A stretch of 64,000 nt of DNA from an uncultured Christensenella sp. (GTDB taxonomy: Bacteria > Bacillota > Clostridia > Christensenellales > UBA3700). Position numbers and translations under genes: made by a program. The notes beneath the pieces were generated by a model, which had not been told where the DNA came from, did no database searches, and was given only the letters and a program-made list of their open reading frames with translations. Positions 1 through 9,476 of this stretch are shown piece by piece; position 1 is the stretch's first letter; every line of letters starts with the position of its first letter. The stretch lies in NCBI GenBank assembly GCA_910584635.1, contig CAJUBA010000001.1:62001-126000 (forward strand), read 5' to 3'.

Positions 1-1607
1 TAGATACGATTTTCGGTTACCCGGGCGGAGCGGTTTTGAATATCTACGACGCTATTTACGCTTATCAGGACAGGCTTACTCACGTTCTTACGGCGCATGA
101 ACAGGGGGCGGCTCATGCCGCGGACGGTTACGCTAGGGCGACGGGAAAAGTCGGAGTCGTTTTGGCTACGTCGGGACCGGGAGCGACAAATCTTATTACA
201 GGTATCGCTACCGCGTTTATGGACAGCGTGCCTATGGTCGCTATTACAGGAAACGTAGGAACGGATCTTATAGGTTTGGACTCTTTCCAAGAAGTATATA
301 TCGCAGGCATTACAATGCCTATTACTAAACATAATTTTGTGGTACGCAAAGTAGAGGAGTTGCACGACGTTATTCGCGAAGCGTTCAGAATAGCGAAGAG
401 CGGAAGACCGGGACCGGTACTTGTAGACATACCCAAGGACGTTACGTCTTCTATTTGCGAATTCCAATTAAAAGGCGCGTCGGTTGCGGATAAATACGTC
501 CAACCCGATATAGACGCCGTAAAGAAAACAGCGGAACTCATCAACGCGTCGAAAAAACCTTGTATTTTGTTCGGCGGCGGAGTTTTGATTTCTCAGGGAG
601 AGAAGGAACTTCTCGAACTTATGAATACCGCTCAAATACCGGCGACTCACACGCTTATGGGAGCGGGAGTTTTGGGTTGGGGCGAAAAACTCAATCTCGG
701 ACTCGTAGGTATGCACGGAAGTATGTCTGCCGGCAGAAGCATTGCGGGCAGCGATTTGCTTATCGCTATCGGCACGAGATTTTCCGACAGAGTCGCTACG
801 GACAAGCATAAATTTATAAGAGAAGCAAAAGTCGTTCATATTGACGTCGACGCCGCTGAAATAAATAAAAACATCGCTTGCGATTTAAGCGTTGTCGGCG
901 ACGTTAAAGAAGTTTTGACTTTGCTGTTGCCGATGGTCAAGAAAGCAAATCACGATCAGTGGCTTGCTCAAATAGACGAGTGGAAGAAATTCGATTACAA
1001 GCCTGTCGATAAAGAAGGCGTGTTAAGACCGCATCAAATTATTCAAGCGGTATCCGACGAGATAGGCGAGGACGGCATAATAGTTACCGACGTAGGTCAG
1101 CACCAAATGTGGGCGGCTCAATACAGTAAAAGAACAAAGAGCAGAAGTTTCCTTACATCCGGCGGATTGGGTACCATGGGTTACGGTTACGGAGCGTCCA
1201 TAGGCGCGCAAAAAGCGTATCCCGATCGCAGAGTTGCGCATATTACGGGCGACGGTTCTTTCCACATGAATCTCAACGAACTTTGTACGAGCGTAAGTTT
1301 CGGACTTCCGATAGTCAGCGTAGTAATCAACAACAACGTTTTGGGTATGGTAAGACAGTGGCAGACGCAATTTTACGGAAAGAGATATTCGCAGACCACT
1401 CTCGAAAGGGCGACGGATTACGTTAAACTTGCCGAGGCGTTTGGCGGAGTAGGTTTTAGAGCGACGACGCTTGACGAGTTGAAAAAAGCGCTCAAAGACG
1501 CTTATGCGACAGGTAAGCCTTGCATAATCGAAGCCGTTATCGACAGAGACGAAAAAGTTTTGCCGATGATACCGGCGGGACACAGCATAGACGAAATAAT
1601 AATGTAA
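1..1607 (+). CDS. ilvB: Acetolactate synthase large subunit (5' end outside window)
   Basis: This thiamine-diphosphate enzyme condenses two pyruvates, or pyruvate and 2-oxobutyrate, at the first common step of valine, leucine and isoleucine synthesis. The frame is open from the first bases and already encodes DTIFGYPGGAVLNIYDA, so the true start lies upstream; no start codon should be placed at 36. Visible hallmarks are the catalytic-glutamate segment HEQGAAHAADGYARATG, the SGPGATNL motif, and the C-terminal ThDP-binding motif from GDGSFHMNLNEL to INNN. The length fits a nearly complete large subunit missing only its first residues. No regulatory subunit (ilvN) follows; ilvC is the next gene 65 bp downstream. 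The family call is secure; acetolactate synthase rather than another ThDP decarboxylase is supported by the adjacent ilvC and ilvD. Confidence 0.95.
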   Translation, partial: DTIFGYPGGAVLNIYDAIYAYQDRLTHVLTAHEQGAAHAADGYARATGKVGVVLATSGPGATNLITGIATAFMDSVPMVAITGNVGTDLIGLDSFQEVYIAGITMPITKHNFVVRKVEELHDVIREAFRIAKSGRPGPVLVDIPKDVTSSICEFQLKGASVADKYVQPDIDAVKKTAELINASKKPCILFGGGVLISQGEKELLELMNTAQIPATHTLMGAGVLGWGEKLNLGLVGMHGSMSAGRSIAGSDLLIAIGTRFSDRVATDKHKFIREAKVVHIDVDAAEINKNIACDLSVVGDVKEVLTLLLPMVKKANHDQWLAQIDEWKKFDYKPVDKEGVLRPHQIIQAVSDEIGEDGIIVTDVGQHQMWAAQYSKRTKSRSFLTSGGLGTMGYGYGASIGAQKAYPDRRVAHITGDGSFHMNLNELCTSVSFGLPIVSVVINNNVLGMVRQWQTQFYGKRYSQTTLERATDYVKLAEAFGGVGFRATTLDELKKALKDAYATGKPCIIEAVIDRDEKVLPMIPAGHSIDEIIM

Positions 1608-1672
1608 ATCGATGTTTAGCGCTATACTAAGCACTGGAAATATAATTTTCAATTTTTTGGAGGATAGAAAAA

Positions 1673-2668
1673 ATGATAAAGAAGTATTATGATACAGATT
1701 GTGATTTGAAACTTCTTGACGGAAAAACGGTAGCAGTTATCGGATTCGGTTCGCAAGGACACGCTCATGCGATGAACCTCGCCGACAGCGGAGTAAACGT
1801 AGTAGTAGGTCTTCGCGAGGGATCCAGACATACGAAAAAGGCTTTGGACGCAGGACTTAAAGTTATGTCCGTATCCGACGCGGCTAAGGCGGGCGATCTC
1901 GTAATGATGCTTGTTCCCGACGAAACTTGCGCGGATATTTACGAAGCGGAAGTTAAGCCTTATATGAGCGCAGGCAAGGTATTGATGTTTGCTCACGGTC
2001 TTAACATTCACTTCAAACTTATCAAACCGTCCAAGGACATCGACGTAATAATGGTTGCGCCGAAAGGACCGGGACACACTGTTAGAAGTCAGTACGAAGA
2101 AGGCAAGGGCGTTCCTTCCCTTATCGCGGTATATCAAGATGCTTCCGGCAAGGCTAAGGATTACGCTTTGGCTTACGCAAGCGGTATCGGCGCAGGTCGC
2201 GCAGGTATTTTGGAAACTACTTTCAGAGAAGAAACGGAAACCGATTTGTTCGGCGAACAGGCTGTTCTTTGCGGCGGCGTAACGGAACTTATGAAAGCAG
2301 GCTTCGATACTTTGGTTGAAGCGGGTTACGCTCCCGAAATGGCATACTTCGAATGTATTCACGAAATGAAACTTATCGTTGACCTTATCAACAAGGGCGG
2401 TTTTGAAACGATGAGATATTCCATTTCCAATACGGCTGAATACGGAGACTACCGTACGGGTAGAAGACTTATCACCGAAGAAACGAGAAAGGAAATGAAG
2501 AAAGTCTTGAGAGAAATTCAGGACGGCACATTCTGTTCCGAATGGATGACGGAAAATAAGAGCGGTAAATGCGCGCATTTCTACGCTACGCGTCAACTTG
2601 AACTTGAACATCCTCTCGAAAAGGTCGGAAAAGAACTCCGTACTATGATGAGTTGGCTCAAAAAGTAA
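1673..2668 (+). CDS. ilvC: Ketol-acid reductoisomerase, class I
   Basis: This enzyme isomerises and reduces acetolactate or acetohydroxybutyrate with NAD(P)H and Mg2+, the second step of branched-chain amino-acid synthesis. The protein has 331 residues, the usual class I length. The Rossmann motif GFGSQGHAHAMNL is near residue 25, followed by the cofactor loop LREGSRH. Metal-binding residues are in DLFGEQAVLCGG and AYFECIHEMK, and the substrate serine is in RYSISNTAEYGDY. A GGAGG site lies about 8 nt before the ATG. It sits between ilvB and ilvD in the same direction. A perfect 13-bp hairpin follows the stop, which may end or stabilise the transcript. Confidence 0.97.
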   Translation: MIKKYYDTDCDLKLLDGKTVAVIGFGSQGHAHAMNLADSGVNVVVGLREGSRHTKKALDAGLKVMSVSDAAKAGDLVMMLVPDETCADIYEAEVKPYMSAGKVLMFAHGLNIHFKLIKPSKDIDVIMVAPKGPGHTVRSQYEEGKGVPSLIAVYQDASGKAKDYALAYASGIGAGRAGILETTFREETETDLFGEQAVLCGGVTELMKAGFDTLVEAGYAPEMAYFECIHEMKLIVDLINKGGFETMRYSISNTAEYGDYRTGRRLITEETRKEMKKVLREIQDGTFCSEWMTENKSGKCAHFYATRQLELEHPLEKVGKELRTMMSWLKK

Positions 2669-2679
2669 CAATACTATCT

Positions 2680-2708
2680 AAGTCGTCTTGCAAAATGCAA
2701 GACGACTT
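2680..2708 (+). terminator. Hairpin after ilvC
   Basis: A perfect 13-bp stem (2680-2692 with 2696-2708) with an AAA loop lies 12 nt after the ilvC stop. No U-run follows on either strand, so it may be a transcript-stabilising hairpin or weak terminator rather than a classic intrinsic terminator. Confidence 0.5.
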
Positions 2709-2745
2709 AATATCAATATGCGAATTGCGGATTTATATTTAATTT

Positions 2746-2913
2746 AGATATTTCGACTTCGCTGCGCTTCGCTCAATATGACGGGAGATAAAGTATTATT
2801 TGGTAATTCTATCGTTATATATAGAGAAGGTATCGTAGCATTTTTACTTGTTATATTCATAATTGCGGAGAAACGCTTATTCGTCCGTCATTATGAGCAA
2901 CGTCGAAGAATCT
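2746..2913. repeat. MITE-like inverted-repeat element, copy A
   Basis: The ilvC-ilvD gap holds two inverted arms: 2746-2785 (reads toward tcaatatgacggg) and 2882-2913 (begins cgtccgtcattatgagc and ends gaagaatct). They pair imperfectly, and the left arm has a 10-nt insertion relative to the right. The left arm nearly matches the single arm at 36205-36243 in inverted orientation, and a shorter version occurs at 12740-12811. The stretch between the arms has no convincing gene; a short open frame at 2778 starts inside the repeat and lacks a ribosome-binding site. Confidence 0.6.
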
Positions 2914-3021
2914 GGTTTAATATAAGAATCTATATATACAGTATTTCGCATAACTCGGCCGTTTATAATTATAAATGGCTTATTTAATAAATAATAATAT
3001 CCGTTCACAGGAGATATAAAA

Positions 3022-4686
3022 ATGGCTTTGAGAAGTGAATATTTGACAAAAGGAATAGAAACCGCTCCGCAGAGATCTTTGCTTTACGCGTGCGGTTATA
3101 CCAAAGAAGAACTTGAAAGACCGCTTATCGGAGTGGTATCCGCGCACAGCGAAATCGTGCCGGGTCATTTGCATTTGGATAAGATTGCAGAAGCGGTAAA
3201 AGCAGGTATAAGACTTGCCGGCGGTACGCCGATAATGGTTCCGTCTATCGGTGTTTGCGACGGTATAGCAATGGGACACATCGGAATGAAGTATTCGTTG
3301 GCGTCCAGAGAACTTATTGCGGACAGCGTGGAAACAATGGCTATGGCGCATTGTTTTGACGGTTTGGTATTGGTTCCTAACTGCGATAAAATAGTTCCGG
3401 GAATGGTTATGTCGGCTGTTAGAATGGATATTCCCGCCGTTGTAGTAAGCGGCGGACCTATGATGGCAGGTATGGTAGCGGGTTGCGAAACTTCTTTGTC
3501 GAAAATGTTCGAAGCCGTAGGCGCGAGAAAAGCCGATATGATTGACGATAAGCAGTTGCTTGAATACGAAGAAAATTGCTGTCCGACGTGCGGTTCTTGC
3601 TCGGGTATGTATACTGCGAATTCTATGAACTGTCTTTGCGAAGCGATAGGAATAGCGTTGCCGGGCAACGGTACTATTCCCGCCGTTATGAGCGGTAGAA
3701 TAGCGCTTGCAAAACACGCGGGCATGGCTATTATGGATCTTGTAAAAAGAGGCGTAAAGGCAAGGGATATTATAAACGAAAAATCTATCCGCAACGCTTT
3801 GGCTTGCGATATGGCGCTCGGCTGTTCAAGCAACAGCGTCCTTCATTTGCTTGCAATTGCAAACGAAGCGGGATTCCCTCTCGACTTGAATATCATCAAC
3901 CAAGTAAGCGCTAAAACTCCTAATCTCTGTCATCTTGCTCCGGCGGGACCTACTCACATGCAGGACCTTGACGCGGCGGGCGGCGTTCAGGCAGTTTTGA
4001 GCGAACTTGCAAAGAAGGGGTTGATTGACACTACGGCAATTACCGCGACGGGTAAAACGGTAGGAGAAAATATCAAAACGGCGTTTGTCAAAGATTACGA
4101 AACTATTCGTCCTATCGAAAAGCCTTACAGCGAAACGGGCGGTATCGCAATACTTTGGGGCAATATTGCAAAGAACGGCTGCGTTGTAAAGAGAAGCGCG
4201 GTCGCTCCCGAAATGCTCAAACATTCCGGACCTGCGAGAGTATTCGATTGCGAAGACGACGCGATAAAGGCTATTTACAACGGCGATATCCATGCAGGCG
4301 ACGTCGTAGTAATAAGATACGAAGGACCTAAGGGCGGTCCGGGAATGAGAGAAATGCTCAATCCTACTTCCGCTTTGGCGGGTATGAAACTAGATAAGAG
4401 CGTAGCGCTTATTACCGACGGAAGATTTTCCGGCGCGTCAAGAGGCGCTTCTATCGGACACGTCGCTCCCGAAGCGGCGGACGGCGGTGAAATCGCGCTT
4501 ATCAAAGAAGGCGATATAATCGATATCGACATTCCCGCAAACAGCGTAAACGTCAGAGTAGACGAAGTAAAACTTCAAGCGAGAAGAGTTGACCTAAAAG
4601 AAAAAGAACCGAATATCAAGACGGGTTGGCTGTCTAGATATTCAAGACTTGTTACGGGCGCGGACAAAGGCGCGGTACTTAAATAA
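3022..4686 (+). CDS. ilvD: Dihydroxy-acid dehydratase
   Basis: This iron-sulfur enzyme dehydrates dihydroxyisovalerate and dihydroxymethylvalerate to the 2-oxo acids, the third step of branched-chain amino-acid synthesis. The protein has 554 residues, typical of the IlvD/Edd family. Cluster-binding cysteines are visible in VPNCDKIVPGM and in CCPTCGSCSGMYTANSM. The C-terminal active-site region reads GRFSGASRGASIGHVAPEAA. An AGGAGATAT site precedes the ATG. It is 353 bp downstream of ilvC, separated by repeat-containing DNA, and is followed closely by ilvA. The IlvD call over Edd is supported by context. Confidence 0.96.
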   Translation: MALRSEYLTKGIETAPQRSLLYACGYTKEELERPLIGVVSAHSEIVPGHLHLDKIAEAVKAGIRLAGGTPIMVPSIGVCDGIAMGHIGMKYSLASRELIADSVETMAMAHCFDGLVLVPNCDKIVPGMVMSAVRMDIPAVVVSGGPMMAGMVAGCETSLSKMFEAVGARKADMIDDKQLLEYEENCCPTCGSCSGMYTANSMNCLCEAIGIALPGNGTIPAVMSGRIALAKHAGMAIMDLVKRGVKARDIINEKSIRNALACDMALGCSSNSVLHLLAIANEAGFPLDLNIINQVSAKTPNLCHLAPAGPTHMQDLDAAGGVQAVLSELAKKGLIDTTAITATGKTVGENIKTAFVKDYETIRPIEKPYSETGGIAILWGNIAKNGCVVKRSAVAPEMLKHSGPARVFDCEDDAIKAIYNGDIHAGDVVVIRYEGPKGGPGMREMLNPTSALAGMKLDKSVALITDGRFSGASRGASIGHVAPEAADGGEIALIKEGDIIDIDIPANSVNVRVDEVKLQARRVDLKEKEPNIKTGWLSRYSRLVTGADKGAVLK

Positions 4687-4705
4687 ACAGGAAGAAGGAA
4701 AAAAT

Positions 4706-5899
4706 ATGTTGACGTTAGACAAAGTATATCACGCCTCTTACGTTCTCAAAGAGGCGATAAGAGAAACCGATATAATTTACGCGCCGAAAATCAAACCGGG
4801 CGCGGAGGTGTATCTGAAAACAGAGAATTTGCAAGTAACGGGTTCGTTCAAAGTCAGAGGCGCGTATTATAAAATTTCCCAACTTTCGGAGGAAGAGAAG
4901 AAAAAAGGCGTAATCGCTTGTTCTGCGGGCAATCACGCTCAAGGCGTAGCGCTTGCGGCAAGAAAGAACGGGATTAAGTCGCTTATATGTCTTCCGGACG
5001 GAGCGCCTATTTCCAAAGTCGAGGCGACCAGAGGTTACGGCGCGGATATTTGTTTGGTTCAGGGCGTATACGACGACGCTTACAACAAGGCAATTCAACT
5101 CAAAGACGAAAAGGGATATACGTTTATCCATCCGTTCAACGATCCGGACGTCATTGCCGGACAAGGCACAATCGGTTTGGAAATTATCAACCAGTTGGAC
5201 GATATCGACGCTGTTGTCGTACCTATAGGCGGCGGCGGACTTATTGCGGGCGTGGCTTTTGCTATTAAGTCGCTTAAACCGTCGGTAAAAGTGTACGGAG
5301 TACAGGCAAGCGGCGCGCCGAGTATGCAAAAGTCTTTCAAAGAGCATAAGATAATAAAACTCGACAGCGTACATACCATCGCGGACGGTATTGCCGTAAA
5401 AGAGCCGGGCGACCTTACTTTTGACCTTATATCTAAATACGTAGACGATATCGTAACGGTTACCGACGACGAAATTTCGGCGGCTATTTTAGCGCTTATC
5501 GAACAGCATAAAATGGTAGCGGAAGGCGCGGGCGCAGTGTCCGTAGCGGCTACGATGTTCGGCAAGATTCCTACGGACGGCAAGAAAGTGTGCTGTCTTG
5601 TATCGGGCGGAAATATCGACGTTACAATTCTTTCGAGAGTAATCAAAAGAGGATTGCAAATGAGCGGTAGAAATTATCTTGTAACGCTCGAACTCGTCGA
5701 TAAACCCGGTCAACTTACGCAAGTGTCGAATATAATATCCAATCTCGGCGGAAACGTTATATCTATACATCACGAACGTTCCAACGAAGGAAGCGACGTC
5801 AACGGATGCTTTTTGAGAATACAGATAGAAACGAGAAACTTCGAACATATTCATCAAATCGAAGCGGAACTCACAAAAGCGGGATTCAAAATAATTTAA
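4706..5899 (+). CDS. ilvA: Threonine dehydratase with C-terminal ACT domain
   Basis: This PLP enzyme deaminates threonine to 2-oxobutyrate, the entry to isoleucine. The start is the ATG at 4706, preceded by AGGAAGAAGGA; an upstream in-frame ATG at 4649 overlaps ilvD and would add an unlikely leader. The protein has 397 residues. The PLP lysine lies in GSFKVRGA, substrate binding in SAGNHAQG and phosphate binding in GGGGLIAG. The last ~70 residues form a single ACT-like domain (LVTLELVDKPGQLTQVSNII). This one-ACT architecture is shared by short catabolic-type TdcB/IlvA enzymes in Clostridia, but its place after ilvD and before ridA favours the biosynthetic role. The product enamine is the substrate of RidA. 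Confidence 0.92.
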   Translation: MLTLDKVYHASYVLKEAIRETDIIYAPKIKPGAEVYLKTENLQVTGSFKVRGAYYKISQLSEEEKKKGVIACSAGNHAQGVALAARKNGIKSLICLPDGAPISKVEATRGYGADICLVQGVYDDAYNKAIQLKDEKGYTFIHPFNDPDVIAGQGTIGLEIINQLDDIDAVVVPIGGGGLIAGVAFAIKSLKPSVKVYGVQASGAPSMQKSFKEHKIIKLDSVHTIADGIAVKEPGDLTFDLISKYVDDIVTVTDDEISAAILALIEQHKMVAEGAGAVSVAATMFGKIPTDGKKVCCLVSGGNIDVTILSRVIKRGLQMSGRNYLVTLELVDKPGQLTQVSNIISNLGGNVISIHHERSNEGSDVNGCFLRIQIETRNFEHIHQIEAELTKAGFKII

Positions 5900-5914
5900 T
5901 CGGAGGAGATATAA

Positions 5915-6298
5915 ATGAAAGCAATCAGCACATCAAACGCGCCGTCGGCGATAGGACCTTATTCTCAAGCGATAGTTCACGCAGGTATGGTTTATACTTC
6001 CGGACAGATAGCGATAAATCCGTCAACAGGCAATATAGACGCGGTTACGATAGAAGAGCAGACTCATCAGGTATGTAAGAATCTTAAAGCGGTTTTGGAA
6101 GCGAGCGGTTCTTCTTTGGAACAGGTAGTAAAAACAGTTTGCTTTCTTGCGGACATGAACGATTTTGCTACGTTCAATTCCATATATGCGGAATACTTTA
6201 CGTCAAAGCCTGCGCGTTCTTGCGTAGCGGTGAAGACGTTGCCTAAAAACGTTTTGGTAGAAGTCGAAGCGATTGCCGAGGCTACGAAAAGAGTATAG
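5915..6298 (+). CDS. ridA: RidA-family enamine/imine deaminase
   Basis: RidA hydrolyses the reactive enamine and imine intermediates released by PLP dehydratases such as IlvA, protecting other PLP enzymes. The protein has 127 residues, the normal size of this trimeric family. It shows the N-terminal APSAIGPYSQA signature, the SGQIAINPSTG stretch, and the conserved arginine in the PARSCVAVKTLP segment that binds the substrate carboxylate. A CGGAGGAGA site lies 6 nt before the ATG. The gene begins 15 bp after ilvA, so the two are almost surely co-transcribed. Two hairpins follow before the convergent exporter gene. Confidence 0.95.
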   Translation: MKAISTSNAPSAIGPYSQAIVHAGMVYTSGQIAINPSTGNIDAVTIEEQTHQVCKNLKAVLEASGSSLEQVVKTVCFLADMNDFATFNSIYAEYFTSKPARSCVAVKTLPKNVLVEVEAIAEATKRV

Positions 6299-6319
6299 TA
6301 AATAAATTATCGGCATAGT

Positions 6320-6352
6320 AAAACGGCGGACAGTTAGTTCGCCGTTTTAGTT
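6320..6352 (+). terminator. Terminator of the ilv-ridA operon
   Basis: A 9-bp stem (6320-6328 with 6340-6348) with an 11-nt loop ends in a run of Ts that continues into a U-rich stretch. It lies 22 nt after the ridA stop. Confidence 0.7.
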
Positions 6353-6358
6353 TATAAA

Positions 6359-6384
6359 AATAACGGAGCAGTCGCTCCGTTATT
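6359..6384 (-). terminator. Terminator of the MMPL transporter gene (bidirectional)
   Basis: A perfect 11-bp stem (6359-6369 with 6374-6384) with a 4-nt loop lies just past the stop of the minus-strand exporter gene. On the minus strand it is followed by TTTTTATA, so it reads best as that gene's terminator, although it could also back up the ridA terminator. Confidence 0.75.
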
Positions 6385-6392
6385 TTCTTATA

Positions 6393-9182
6393 TTATTTGT
6401 TGTCGTTGTCGACGTCTGCGACGGTTTCGTCGGCTGTAACCGATTCGATTTCGCTTATGTCGGCAACTGCGTCTTCGCTTATTGCTTGCAATTCGTCGCA
6501 TTTAATCGCGTCTGCAGGCTCAGCGACTGCGACGGTTTCGGTAATAGGCGAGCCGTCTTCGTTGTAATAGTTGGGATTGAGGTCGAATCTTCCAATATCG
6601 GGATCGCCTTTGCCTTTCTTTATGCTAAGTTTGCGTTGCAGTCTTGCGTCGAAAGAGAGTATTGCGGGCAGTAGAGTGAATACGAATACGTAACTCATAG
6701 ACGTGCCTATTGCAAGCAATCTCGTAATCTGCGCGACTATCATATTTGTAGTAATCAAATGCACGCAAGCGCATACGCTTATCAGTATTAACGCCGAAGT
6801 GGTTACGCCCGGCGCGGCGCGGTTGATAGCGTTTTTGATTGCCGCAATGGATTTTACGCCGTCCTTTTTCTCTTCGAGATACTTTGTCGTAAGCATTATC
6901 GCGTAGTCTACCGTAGCGCCCAATTCTATTGCCGTAACTATCAGGTACGCGACAAAATTGATTTTGTTTGCAGGGTTTACCAACGAAGCGAAGTATACAA
7001 TCGAGAGATTTATCCAAATACCCGATTCTATTACAAGCATCAGTATGATAGAGAGTTTGACGTTCTTAAACGTGAAGAGCAGTATTATCAATACTATCGC
7101 CGCTGAAAGCAAGGATACGAGCAAGAAGTCGTTTGGCGTAACTCTATCCAGTTCGTACGCGCCTTGCGCAAGTCCCGTCATGTATACGTCGTACGCTTTT
7201 GAATTATTCATTACATTCTCTTTGAAATCAAGAAGAGCGACTTTGTATTGGTCGGATTCTGCGCCGTATTCATTTTTGATATTCGTCAGGTTTAAGTACG
7301 CGTTTTGTGTCTCTTCGTTCTTTTCGTAAAGACCGAAAGTTTCTACCGCCAAATACTTTATTTCTTTAAGAGCGGAGTAGGTATACGGCGTTTCTATCAC
7401 ATTCGCGTAGTTTCCGTCTTCGTCTTGGTTGCTCAAAGTAATAGTATAGAGTATATATCTATCGCCTCTTTCGCTGTTTATATTTGCGATAAAACTGCTG
7501 TGAAGTTGGGCATAAACTCCTTGTTTTCCTATGCCCAAAGTACCTTGTATGGTTTCAATATTGTCAAAGTCTTCTTGCGTAATTATAGTTGCCAGAGAGA
7601 AAACTTCGGTAACGTAATTGACTGTAGATTCTCCGTCTTTATTTTTTGCGATAACGGCGTTTCCGTTTTCGTCGTATTTAATATTTCCGTCGTCGTCCAA
7701 TTCATAACCTACTTTCTTGACTTTTTCCACAAACTCGTAATGCTTAGGCATAGAATCCGGTCCGTCGTAAGGAAGTATCAGTATAGCCTGGTTGTTGACA
7801 AGCATAGCCGTTTCTTCGGGGAGAGTAGGATTGGGATTGTCTTTTGTCGTAGAGATATAGTTGAGCGGTACTTTAAGTTGGAAGTATGAGCAGGGTATCG
7901 CCAGTCCCAAAACGACAAGTATAACGATTGCGGCAACCGCGGGTTTTGTGATTGTTTTGGATACCGCTTTGAGTTTTGGAGCGACAATCCATTTGTGTTT
8001 TGTCTTCGCAATGCCTTTGCTTAATATCATAATAAGGATAGGCTGCAAGAATACGGTTGCAAGCAAAGACAGTATAACGCCTTTCGCCAACACGAAACCG
8101 AGGTCGTATCCTATTCCGTAGTCCATAAAGAACAGCGCGATAAAGCCGCCTACCGTCGTAAGCATACTCGACGATATCGCCGATATGGTTTTCGGAAGCG
8201 CCGCGATAAGCGCGTCTTTCGGTTGAGGATGCAATTTGAGTTCCTCATAATAAGTGTGCATTAAGAAAATGGAGTAGTCCATCGCAATTGCAAGTTGCAG
8301 TATTGTCGCGCACGACGAAGTAATCGACGAGATTGTACCCATTGGTCTTCCCGCTATTATATTAGTACCCATATTAAGGAGTATGGATATACCGAGCGTA
8401 GCGAGGAATATAAGAGGTTCGAGGTAACTTTGCGTGGTAAGTAAGAGGATAACCAAGCATACCAAAACCGCAACGATAAAGAACTTTGGCATATCTCCGA
8501 GCGAAGATTGGAGAAGCGTACGCGCGTTTTGAGCGTTGCCTCCTATGTAATACCATTCGTTAACGGTGTCGGGACCTAGCGTAGGATTTTCTTTTTGTAC
8601 TTTTTCAAGAATTTCGGGAATTATTTCATCCATTCTGTTAAGACAACTTATTGTTTCGTCCGAACCGCCTGCGGTCTTGAAATACAGCGAGATAATGTAA
8701 GTGTCTACGCTTCGTTTTTGTTCCTGAACGACGCCGTCTATTGTAGTATTGTATATTACGTCTTTTGTCTTAATAAATTTTTCCGCGGCTTTTTCCTGAG
8801 CCAGTTCGACGTCGACTCTATCCCACGGAGTACCGAGATCGGGATTGGTGTTGATTTCCGTAAGTTTATCAAACGTGCCTATCCAAGCGACTTTGGTAAG
8901 ATATTTCTTTATCAATTTATCGCTGCTTATCGCATCGACTATTTGTTGAGCGACGTTTTTATCGATATACGATATAGCCAAATTACAGTCGCCTATAATA
9001 CTGTATTCGTTTTCCAGTATTTTTTTGGAAACGATGGTGTCGGTGTTTTTATCCAAATAGGATATGACGTCGCTTTCTTTCTGAACGAAGAGCGTTCCGA
9101 CTATTGAAAGTACGATTGCTACGACAAAAATTATTATCAGCGCTTTTCTGTGCGACATGATCCATTGCGATAATTTTTGCAT
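6393..9182 (-). CDS. MMPL/RND-superfamily membrane transporter
   Basis: This is a large polytopic membrane protein of 929 residues in the MMPL branch of the RND superfamily, which exports lipids, antibiotics or other amphiphiles using the proton gradient. It has the expected duplicated layout: a membrane segment at about residues 13-30, a large extracellular domain, a five- to six-helix block, and then a repeat of the same. The MMPL signature is seen twice, as MDYSIFLMHTYYEE and as VDYAIMLTTKYLEE. The acidic C-terminal tail (about 80 residues) is cytoplasmic and low complexity. The start is supported by GAGGTGAG seven nt upstream. The substrate cannot be read from sequence; the gene stands alone on its strand between convergent and divergent neighbours. 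Confidence 0.88.
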   Translation of the reverse strand: MQKLSQWIMSHRKALIIIFVVAIVLSIVGTLFVQKESDVISYLDKNTDTIVSKKILENEYSIIGDCNLAISYIDKNVAQQIVDAISSDKLIKKYLTKVAWIGTFDKLTEINTNPDLGTPWDRVDVELAQEKAAEKFIKTKDVIYNTTIDGVVQEQKRSVDTYIISLYFKTAGGSDETISCLNRMDEIIPEILEKVQKENPTLGPDTVNEWYYIGGNAQNARTLLQSSLGDMPKFFIVAVLVCLVILLLTTQSYLEPLIFLATLGISILLNMGTNIIAGRPMGTISSITSSCATILQLAIAMDYSIFLMHTYYEELKLHPQPKDALIAALPKTISAISSSMLTTVGGFIALFFMDYGIGYDLGFVLAKGVILSLLATVFLQPILIMILSKGIAKTKHKWIVAPKLKAVSKTITKPAVAAIVILVVLGLAIPCSYFQLKVPLNYISTTKDNPNPTLPEETAMLVNNQAILILPYDGPDSMPKHYEFVEKVKKVGYELDDDGNIKYDENGNAVIAKNKDGESTVNYVTEVFSLATIITQEDFDNIETIQGTLGIGKQGVYAQLHSSFIANINSERGDRYILYTITLSNQDEDGNYANVIETPYTYSALKEIKYLAVETFGLYEKNEETQNAYLNLTNIKNEYGAESDQYKVALLDFKENVMNNSKAYDVYMTGLAQGAYELDRVTPNDFLLVSLLSAAIVLIILLFTFKNVKLSIILMLVIESGIWINLSIVYFASLVNPANKINFVAYLIVTAIELGATVDYAIMLTTKYLEEKKDGVKSIAAIKNAINRAAPGVTTSALILISVCACVHLITTNMIVAQITRLLAIGTSMSYVFVFTLLPAILSFDARLQRKLSIKKGKGDPDIGRFDLNPNYYNEDGSPITETVAVAEPADAIKCDELQAISEDAVADISEIESVTADETVADVDNDNK

Positions 9183-9442
9183 TTCAACTCACCTCGAAAA
9201 TATTCTACTTATAATATATCAAAATTATTGTTATTTTTCAACGGAATTTCCTATACAAATTTAACTGCAAGTGTCGGACTTTGATAATTTAGACAGATTA
9301 AAAATATTGCGTTCGTGTTGATTTTTCATAGATTTTACATATCGAGAAATATAAATCGCTAAAAGTTATATTGGGGCAGATAAAAAAATATTTGACATTA
9401 AACGACTTTTTGTAAATTAAATAAAAACCGTAAAAAATCATT

Positions 9443-9470
9443 TTGAGATTTCTAATGATTTTGTTATAAT
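9443..9470 (+). promoter_or_regulatory. Promoter giving a probable leaderless mRNA
   Basis: TTGAGA (9443-9448) and TATAAT (9465-9470) are separated by 16 bp. The ATG at 9477 falls seven nucleotides after the -10 element, where transcription should start, and no Shine-Dalgarno sequence precedes it. Confidence 0.65.
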
Positions 9471-9476
9471 GAAAAT

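Noticed and set aside
36..38. TTG start for ilvB
   Set aside because: The frame is open and clearly homologous upstream of it; the gene simply enters the window already in progress.
2778..2987. 69-codon open frame between ilvC and ilvD
   Set aside because: Begins inside the repeat and lacks a ribosome-binding site.
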